Below, one piece after another: positions 56,720 through 64,000 of a stretch of DNA of 64,000 nucleotides. Where the stretch lies: positions 3,541,001-3,605,000 of the forward strand of contig JAFREQ010000021.1 in the NCBI GenBank assembly GCA_025331565.1. The letters are read 5' to 3'. The notes beneath the pieces were generated by a model. That model saw only the letters and a list, made by a program, of their open reading frames with translations. It had not been told where the DNA came from and made no database searches. The position numbers and the translations under genes are program-made. This DNA is from Holacanthus passer (Eukaryota; Chordata; Actinopteri; Pomacanthidae). How positions within the stretch are numbered: position 1 is the stretch's first letter; each line of letters begins with the position of its first letter.

Positions 56720-58010
56720 CACAACTTATCATAAACGTAATATGATATTTTACAATCTGACAACTTAATATATAAAAGCTGGATATAGAATAACATTGGG
56801 CACAATAGAGCTAAAAGTGCACAAATCCCTCAGTAGTTCTTAGAATTAGTTTGTTCATGTTTGTTGTTGATTTTGAAATAATAACCCAACCTAATCTAAT
56901 ACCCTATAAAATAGCCTGCAACCATAAATATATTTGCACTCTTTCATATCCATGGAGACAGTATGTAGTGTGTAAAATTAAGCGTTTATCTGTTTGAGTT
57001 TTTACAATATAGAATAACATTGGGCACAATAGAACCAAAAGGTGTTGTGTAGAAACCCCTAAAGAGTTTTAGCATTAATTTTGTTCATATCTGTTGATGA
57101 TGGTGTGTTAGAGGGAGGAGAATAACCTATAAGATAGACTACAACCATAAAAATATTTCAACTACTTTATAGAGACAGTATGTGTTTTTGTCTTGCAATC
57201 TGACAACTTCATATTTAAGTCCCATATATAACATAACATTGGGCACAATCCTTAAATAGTTATTACAATGATTTTGTTCATGTTTGTTGTTGATTTTGAT
57301 ATAATAACCCAATCTAACAGAATAAGATCTGTATTATTTTATATCTATAGAGACAGTGTCTAGTGTGTAAAATTGCGCATTTCTCTGTTTTTATCTTACA
57401 ATCTGACAACTTTATATTTAAGTCCTGGATATAACATTGGGCACAATAGAACAAGTATTAGTAAGAGGGTTTTTTTTTTTTTTTTTAAATTGTTCATGTT
57501 TGTTGTTGATTTTGATATAATAACCTGTAAAATAACCTGCACCCATAAAAATATCTGTACTGTTTTGTATCTATGGAAACAGTATGGAAGATTATGCATT
57601 TCTCTTTATGTGTTTTTGTCTTACAATCTGACAAACTTAATATTTAAGTCATGTATATAACATAACATTGGGCACAATCCTTAAATAGTTATTACAATGA
57701 TTTTGTTTGAGTTTGTTGTAGATTTTGATATAATAACCTATAAAATAACCTACATCCATTATAATAGCTGTGCTCTTTTATATCTATGGAAACAGTGGGT
57801 AAGATTATGCATTTCTCTTTAAGAGTTTTTGTTTTATAATCTGACATCTTAATATTTAAGTCCTGGATATAACACACAAACAAACACTACAATCATTTCA
57901 TTTATATGTGTTGTTTGATTTTGAATGTGCTTCTTGTGTGAGGTGGAGGAGAACAACCCATAACCTACACCCATAAAAATATATGTCCTGTTTTATGGAG
58001 ACTGTGAGTT
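56720..58010. repeat. Tandem array, six diverged units of roughly 190-220 bp
   Basis: Landmarks recur in fixed order. 'acattgggcacaat' is near 56793, 57017, 57236, 57433 and 57664. A 'tatggagacagt'-like block preceded by 'ccataaaaatat' or a variant is near 56929, 57140, 57328, 57541, 57752 and 57968. 'acaatctgacaac' or a close variant is near 56752, 57195, 57399, 57622 and 57835. Units differ by substitutions and small indels. A T17 run sits in one unit (57470-57486). The array ends directly at the kcng3 upstream region. Confidence 0.8.
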
Positions 58011-58298
58011 TGTCTCTTTCCGTGCGTGTGTCCGTGCGCGCGCATGTGACATCACTGCTGGGATTGGCTCCCCCTGACTGGGGTGGAGAGTCTGTTCCAC
58101 AGAGCTCCAGAGAGGAGGAGAGGAAGAGGAGTGAGGGACAGAGTTCCCACCAGGCACGGAGCTCAGAGCAGGGACACCTCCACCCGGAGCAACCACGCCC
58201 AGGGGGACAGGGGAGACTGTGACCCGCCGCCCCCACCTGAAGTGTCCAAACTCCTGCGAACATGGCCGCAGAAGAGGACTTTTAGGCAGGCTGACGGG
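58011..58298 (+). promoter_or_regulatory. kcng3 5'UTR and proximal promoter
   Basis: A GC-richer stretch immediately after the tandem array, containing purine-rich 'gaggaggagaggaagaggag' and C-rich blocks. The reading frame of kcng3 stays open upstream to 58083, but that part does not resemble family N-termini. The transcription start is not determined. Confidence 0.4.
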
Positions 58299-58915
58299 AT
58301 GAAGTTGAAGAGCATCTGCGTGCTGAACGTGGGGGGGACCCGGTACGCCTTCACCCGTGAGGTGATCCGGGATTTCCCTCTCCGGCGCGTCAGCCGCCTG
58401 CATGCATGCGCAACCGAGAAAGAGGTGCTGGAGCTGTGCGACGACTACGACCGGGACCGGAACGAGTTCTTCTTCGACCGCCACGCGCAGGCTTTTGTGT
58501 TCATCATGCTGTACGTGCGCTCCGGTAAACTCCGCTTCGTGCCCGGAGTGTGTGAGCTCTCCTTCTACACCGAGATGCTCTACTGGGGGCTGGAGAGCGC
58601 GCACCTGGACACCTGCTGCCAGAAGCGCCTGGATGACAGGATGTCCGAGATCGGGCTGGACAGCCTGTCCGAGGAGGACATCAGGGTGTCCGGGGATGAG
58701 CCCCAGAGTCCCCCGGAGCAGAGGGTTGCGCTCACGGGTCGGGCCAAATGGCTGGAGAGGATGCGCAAAGCTTTCGAGGAGCCCAACTCTTCGCTCGCTG
58801 CGCAGCTTTTGGCATCAGTGTCCGTCATCTTTGTGATTGTTTCTATGATCATGCTGTGTGCAAGCACCCTGCCGGACTGGGATACAGCCAAGAGGAACAC
58901 GGTGGAGGAGCACAG
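58299..58915 (+). CDS. kcng3: kcng3 coding exon 1 (T1 domain to S1)
   Basis: Ends in CAC-AG before the 'gtgagt' donor (exit phase 2). It covers T1, the acidic linker (EEDIRVSGDEPQSPPE) and S1 with LCASTLPDW. The sequence FPLRRVSRLHACATEKEVLE and CDDYDRDRNEFFFDRH is KCNG-type. Confidence 0.95.
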
Positions 58916-60999
58916 GTGAGTTTAGAGGAATACCTGCCAGAGGATGCTGCAAAAAATGTAGGTGCAATGTGTGCGGATTCTCCAAAAAGTGAGACTGTGC
59001 TTTAAAATCTGGTGCGTAAAAGTCATCAGTGACTTCATGCTATGAGCCCAGTCTTGTTTCTGTCATGATGAAAACTCACAGACGTGAATCTCAAAACTAT
59101 TAAAGGTTTCGTGCATGGAGACATTTGCCATGCAGCTTTGATGCATTTTTAATCATAAAAAGGTCAAACAACAACAGTTCAATTGAATCAATATATTTAA
59201 AACATGTTATAAAACAGCATCATTAGATGTGGACACTTCCTTCCTTGTCCTTGTGTTTAGTGATTTGAAGTCAATACAACACAATGACCAGTTTCAGGCA
59301 TCACATTAAACATTAGGATCCTCACATGTCTGACAAGCTCCCGGGGAAGCCAATCAATAATCAATCAATATTATCTACAAAAACAGTAGTGTTAATTATT
59401 ACACAGAAAGCCCATCTTTGCTCTGTCTTCCTCCTGAGTCCCCTCCTCCTCCTCTTCACAATTAATTTGAATATCTTTATTGGCTTGGCTAGATTATATT
59501 GCACAGTACACAAGGAGGTCAAACATATCAGATAAATGCCAGATTAATGTTGAGGTGAAAGAAGAAAGTGTACTGAAGGATTATATATTAATGTGAGCAA
59601 ACAAAAAGGAATTAGACCACTTACGGGAATCACCTTCTCTCGGTGTCAGCTTTTGGACGATGATTTTTACGACTCCAGTTTTTGGACAAAATGAAAGAAG
59701 TCCATCTCTCTTTCCACATTATTTTGGCCACAGCCTGTCCTCTCACGAGCCTGAGGCGGCCTTTCTCTATATAAGGTTAAGTTATGTTCACTCGTGCTGG
59801 ACATAGTTTTGGATCAGTCACAGTGCTTAAATAATCAAAAGTGGTGTTTATACTCAGGGTCAAATGGATTCCAAATTAGTTTCATGGCAGCAGATGATAC
59901 AGTTCTCTCAGCTGCTCTGTAATTTGTATTTGTCTAATTGTGCTGATGTAGTTATCCTTATGCTTTGTGGTCTTTGTTGACCTCATTGCTTCTGTGTCAA
60001 ATACGAGCACCACCGCTAATTCAGTTTGATTGCCTTTGCTGTGCTAATCAATGGGGTAATCATGCGCCCGCTTGTGTCACACTCTCTCTTTGAAGGTTTT
60101 CAAATCCCTCCCTCTGCGGAGTTTCCCGGCAATTTTCTAGTCTTGTGTCCTCCTGTCTTTGTTTACGTGTCTCGACCCTGAATTGCGTCGGATGCCTCCC
60201 TTGTTTCCCATCATTTGCATCACTCCTGCTCTGCTTCCTTCTTCCTCACACTCACTAATTGACTAACAGTGTCTCATATCATCCATATCTCTCTGTGGAG
60301 CTCCTGTTTCCATTCTGTTTGCCTCATTTTCTCCTCTGCTCTCTCCTCTGTAGGATAGTGGAGGCCGTGTGTATTGGCTGGTTTACAGCAGAGTGCATAG
60401 TGCGCTTTCTGGTGGCCAGAAACAAGTGGGACTTCCTCCGTCGGCCGCTGAACATCATCGATGTGATCGCCATCACCCCCTACTACGTGACCATGGCGTT
60501 GGCCCGGGCAGGGATGCCGGGGGCCGGGCTCGGGGTTGCCGGTGTGATACTGCGGGTACTGAGGATGATGAGGGTGTTCTGGCTCATGAAGCTGGCCAGG
60601 CACTTCCTGGGCCTGCAGACACTGGGGCTGACGCTCACACGCTGCTACCGGGAGATGGTGATGCTGATGGTGTTTGTCTGCGTCGCCATGGCCATATACA
60701 GCGCCCTGGCCCAGCTGCTGGAGCACGGCTTGGACTTGGGGACGCAGAATCAGGATTACGCCAGCATCCCGGCCGCCGCCTGGTGGGTCATCATTTCTAT
60801 GACGACGGTGGGGTACGGGGATGTGTACCCTGTGACGATTGGGGGGCGGGTACTCGGGGGGATGTGTGTGGTGAGCGGCATTGTTCTCTTGGCACTGCCC
60901 ATCACATTCATCTACCACAGTTTTGTACAGTGCTACCATGAACTCAAACTCCGCTCTGCCAGATACGCACGCAGCCTGTCATCGGAGATACTGCAATAA
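58299..60999 (+). CDS. kcng3: kcng3: voltage-gated K+ channel modifier subunit G3 (whole coding gene)
   Basis: An electrically silent Kv alpha subunit (Kv6.3/Kv10.1) that joins Kv2 subunits in tetramers and shifts their gating (family knowledge). Exons 58299-58915 and 60354-60999 join in phase to 420 residues (human about 436). The N-terminal T1 domain is about 8-110 (VLNVGGTRY, FFFDRH, LSFYTEMLYWG, DTCCQ). S1 is about 168-189, S2 about 207-228, S3 about 238-256 and S4 about 269-290 (LRVLRMMRVFWLMKLAR). S5 is about 306-326. The pore has the intact filter TVGYGD at 357-362, and S6 is about 370-395. S6 reads LALPITFI, lacking the second proline of the PxP hinge as expected for silent subunits. 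The start is chosen because VLNVGG sits 8 residues in, close to the human position, with G at -3. An in-frame upstream ATG at 58083 would add 72 unsupported residues. It is head-to-head with mta3. Confidence 0.96.
58916..60353 (+). other. kcng3: kcng3 intron 1 (1.4 kb)
   Basis: The only coding intron, at the position expected for KCNG3. A non-repetitive block at 60010-60110 with 'gctaatcaatggggtaatca' might be conserved non-coding sequence. Nothing firm. Confidence 0.7.
60354..60999 (+). CDS. kcng3: kcng3 coding exon 2 (S2 to C-terminus)
   Basis: Acceptor 'cctctgtag'. It begins by completing Arg and reads IVEAVCIGWFTAECIVRFLV, ending SLSSEILQ and TAA. The pore filter is intact. The open frame extends upstream of the acceptor to 60259, but those residues do not match the family. 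Confidence 0.96.
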
Positions 61000-61935
61000 A
61001 CATGCATTTGTACCAAAACACCGACGGCCATGCCTAGAAAGAAACTCGACAAACCAGCTGATCCCATTGTGAAATAATGATCAACTCTGTGCCCTGTTTC
61101 CTGCCTGAGCTGCACCTGATTTTATTTGGCCTCTCTGGTTCCTGCCTGTTGTGCTGATGATCTTCAGTCATTGCCTTCAACCAGCATGCTCCACATGGGC
61201 AGAAGAATAGAAATACACAGATTATTATTTATTAAACACACACAGGCACAGTCAATCCAGTTTTGACCGCGGCTGCTGTTTACACTGTATTCCCATGGTT
61301 ACAACACTGGCAGAGACGGCTGCTTTTTTTTTGTACGCAGCATCAAATGCTGTGTATGTGTTTGTTTGTCTGGCTGTCAGCCTTTCACTTTGTCTAAGCT
61401 TTGCACCCAGATGGTACAAGTTACACAAGATTGATGTGTGACCTAGATGCATTCTGTTAAACCTGTGAAACAGAGAAAAGGAGTGAACAAGTGAGTGCAA
61501 AGTGGGGATGGACAAGGGGTGTGCAGAGGGCTTAGTGTGTAGGAGGGGGCTTAAGCCAAGGATAATGAAATATGGAGGCAGGTCAGCAAGGACTACAAGG
61601 TGGCAGACAAATAAAAGGGCGACAGATATGACAGGACAGATGGAGTGTGAAATGGAGGATAAAAGACTATGAGACAAAAATGACAGCGATGGCAGAATGT
61701 GGAGCACAAAGAATGAATAGACGGAGTGTGTATTGCTTCTCCATTTGTGAGTGAATGTAAGGCATTTTGTATTTCTGTGTCTCCAAGGCAACCTCATCCT
61801 CCAACATGTCAATCATAATGGTGGTTGATTTGTGTGCACACAAACAGGGCACATCCACACACTCCTCCTGGCTGGCACGCAGCATTTTTGTTCTGAGATT
61901 ATTGGAAAAATGACATCACAGGATTAGAAATTCCT

Positions 61936-61961
61936 AAAAAAAAAAAAAAAAAAAAAAAAAA
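61936..61961. repeat. Poly(A) tract
   Basis: About 26 consecutive A on the plus strand in the proposed kcng3 3'UTR. It could mislead oligo-dT-primed data. Confidence 0.9.
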
Positions 61962-62580
61962 GAGTGGAAAAAAAAGAACAGTAGAGGATGTCACAGATGA
62001 TGGTACTGACATTCGTGAATCAGACATGTTTGCCTTGTCCTTGCTTTGCCAAGATGATATGATTTGTTGAGGAGACACATGATCCAAACAAACAAGTCAA
62101 CACCTCTCCCACACAACAGTCTTTCTCTGCATCTCTTCTCCTCTTCCTCCTGTTGCCATCAACCATCCTCTTTTTACACACACATGCACACACACACACA
62201 CACCAAGCCTTTGCTCTTCTGTTGCAAAGAAATTTAAACAGTTACTGAGTCTATTCATTATGTGTCTGTTCTTAAATTTAAAGTCTACATTTGTTATTTC
62301 CCCAGAAACTGTGCAGCCTTGTATGAGTTTAGTAGACAGTACATATCTCAATAGCCTTGTTGCCGTGTTATCAATGTGCTTTTTAAGTAGTATAACAGTC
62401 ACAAAAATGAAAGATAATCAATATTTTATTACCATCCCTACAACGCATAGTTTTCAGCTCATGCGGCAAAGCTTATAGCCCAGTGAATTTTGGCCAGGCC
62501 TGATTGAAACCATCAATCAAAACTTTTTCTTTTGTAGACTATGGACTTGTAATTACTGTGATCAATGTATGAGCTTTTAT

Positions 62581-62586
62581 AATAAA
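62581..62586 (+). terminator. Candidate kcng3 poly(A) signal
   Basis: AATAAA on the plus strand, 1.58 kb after the stop codon, followed within 30 bases by a 'tgtctttgaatgtgt' T/G-rich stretch. Confidence 0.45.
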
Positions 62587-62605
62587 ATTACTCTGAGCAA
62601 AATGT

Positions 62606-64000
62606 CTTTGAATGTGTAATCACTTATTACAAATACAACTGTACCATGACAATGATCAGGTTTCACAGTTAGACTGCATCCTATGCTTTCACGGTGTTGG
62701 AAAATTGATCTTGGGTTTTCACATCACTTACCCCAAATCTTAAATAACCTGCTTAATTAATTAAACACATCCCAGTTTAATTAACGCCATACAGTGCGAC
62801 TCAGAGAAGTGATAACTGGATAAGACATTTTTGGCAGATGGTGCTCGATAAGTCTTGATGTGATGACATACTATTTACACCTCTAAGCGTCCTGCAGGCA
62901 GTGGAACGTAATGTTCATTGTGTGGAACACCTGAGCCTGCTGGCAAGGGCATTCAATGCACACATCTGATTCACACAGGGGTGAACATTGTACCGAGGTC
63001 TAATTCACAAAGTGTTGTTATGAGGGGAAATCGACTTTGAGCCACAAACTGCTGCTGCACTGTTGTCAGGTTTCAAACCTTTTACGCACGCTGCACGTCT
63101 GTCAATGAGCTTTGAAGGCTTGTGTTTCAAGTCTCATATACACATATGGTAAATAGAAATACACACAAGTGTGACAAATTAAAGAAAAAACTGAAAAAAC
63201 ATAAAGTCTGTTAGGAAGGTGTTTCCCAGAACAGCTTCAGCACACAAACATGCTCACAATACCGATGCTAACATGCTGATTTAGCAGGGTTTTTTTTTTT
63301 TTTATTATAGTCACCATCTGAGTTTGCAGCTGAGGCTGATGGGAATGTGATTAGGGGACCACAGATATCTGTACCAAATGTAACAGAAATCCATCCAATA
63401 GTTGTTGAGTCTTGTCACTAAAACTCCAAAAATATCAACCTTGTGGCACTAGAGGAAAAGTCAGGAGATGACTTAAGTCAGTGTATTTATCCTCTGGGGA
63501 CCATAAAATGTTTGTACCCAATTTCATGGAAATCCATCCATTAGATGTTGAGATGTTTCAGACATCATGACATTGCCATGCCACACCATTAACTTGGCTA
63601 AAAAATGACATTTAAACATTTTAATTTACGCAGGTTGACCAACTAATAAATGAAAAAAAAAAAAAAAGTGTTACTGTACTAAATGGAACCAACGATCTTG
63701 TTTTTCACCAAGTAATGGCACAACTTCCACTGGGGATGGAGGGACTTTCCAAAATCCCATTTTGATTTTATAATGACTGCTCACCTCTCTGATTGAATGA
63801 GTTTTTGAGGCTGTATGCAGACACTATGCATGGCTGCAAACTTACTATGCTACAACCACTACTGGATATCTTCCCTATAATTTACACCTGTAAATATGTG
63901 ATTATGAAATGATCCTACGAAGATGCTTGAGTTGAACATCAATCAAAGATAGTGATAATCAACATTAATATGAACATCATCCATCATTATCTAACTATTT
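62606..64000. other. Intergenic, no gene seen
   Basis: AT-rich sequence beyond the kcng3 3' end. It includes a percomorph-type repeat at 63240-63600. No exon or RNA gene recognised. Confidence 0.6.
63240..63600. repeat. Interspersed percomorph-type repeat
   Basis: It contains 'gatgctaacatgctgattta', 'accaaatgtaacagaaatcc', 'ccatccaatagttgttgagt' and 'aatttcatggaaatccatcc', the ordered hallmark phrases of this family. A T run (63290-63303) interrupts it. Confidence 0.65.

Larger units (their letters stand above)
61000..62605 (+). other. kcng3: kcng3 3'UTR (extent inferred)
   Basis: A canonical AATAAA at 62581-62586 follows 1.6 kb of non-coding sequence after the stop. The interval includes a 26-base poly(A) run (61936-61961) and a CA tract (62175-62205). 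An AATAAA overlaps the stop itself (60995-61000) but is too close to be the sole end. Confidence 0.45.

Noticed and set aside
56720..58010. Regularly spaced repeats suggesting a CRISPR-like array
   Set aside because: The host is a vertebrate, the units are about 200 bp and diverged with no unique spacers, so it is a tandem satellite-type array.
58083..58298. In-frame upstream ATG that would lengthen kcng3 by 72 residues
   Set aside because: The added residues are Arg/Pro-rich and unlike any KCNG N-terminus. VLNVGG lies near the expected distance from the ATG at 58299.
60274..60939. 221-residue minus-strand frame over kcng3 exon 2
   Set aside because: Shadow of the kcng3 channel core. The His/Pro-rich product has no domain.
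61252..61812. 186-residue minus-strand frame in the kcng3 3'UTR
   Set aside because: Low-complexity Ser/Leu/His-rich sequence without motif or splice support. It lies inside the proposed 3'UTR and is best explained by chance.

Overview
This window is nuclear DNA from a teleost fish, most likely a percomorph. It carries spliced vertebrate genes with canonical GT-AG introns, a high density of (CA)n and poly(A) tracts, decayed Tc1/mariner copies and several repeat families typical of spiny-rayed fish. No bacterial, viral or organellar gene is visible. The species cannot be named from the sequence alone.

Three protein genes and one tRNA gene are supported. (1) ppm1b, a PP2C-type Mg/Mn-dependent serine/threonine phosphatase, lies on the minus strand, from a promoter and 5'UTR exon near 23.6-24.1 kb down to two alternative 3' ends. 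Splicing to the exon at 8337-8663 gives a 481-residue long form. Splicing to a tiny exon at 4677-4694 gives a 378-residue form ending LEDPW. (2) mta3, a NuRD-complex subunit, lies on the minus strand at 56170 to 32776. It has 19 coding exons whose phases all join and a 700-residue product with BAH, ELM2, SANT and GATA zinc-finger domains plus a long C-terminal tail. (3) kcng3, an electrically silent Kv subunit (Kv6.3/Kv10.1), lies on the plus strand at 58299-60999, with two coding exons and 420 residues. (4) An intron-containing tRNA-Ile(UAU) gene lies on the minus strand at 29630-29537, between ppm1b and mta3.

Layout: 1-3350 is intergenic and repeat-derived, with a roughly 1.1 kb tandem duplication. 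3355-24100 is ppm1b. 24100-31390 is intergenic and holds a CTCF-like motif pair, the tRNA and TE fragments. 31390-56300 is mta3 with its 3'UTR. 56300-58300 is the divergent mta3/kcng3 upstream region, largely filled by a six-copy tandem array of roughly 190-220 bp units. 58299 to about 62600 is kcng3 with its 3'UTR. The remainder is intergenic. The order and orientation PPM1B > MTA3 > < KCNG3 match what I recall of human 2p21, including the head-to-head MTA3/KCNG3 pair. This supports naming the MTA gene mta3 rather than mta1.

The genes do not form a common pathway. Their proximity is conserved vertebrate synteny. The points most worth following are the two alternative ppm1b C-termini, the MTA1-like long tail of mta3 with a degenerate second RBBP-binding motif, a possible short intron-retention mta3 form, the tandem array in the divergent promoter, and the clustered palindromic and CTCF-like motifs. 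I found no evidence for an undescribed multi-gene system.
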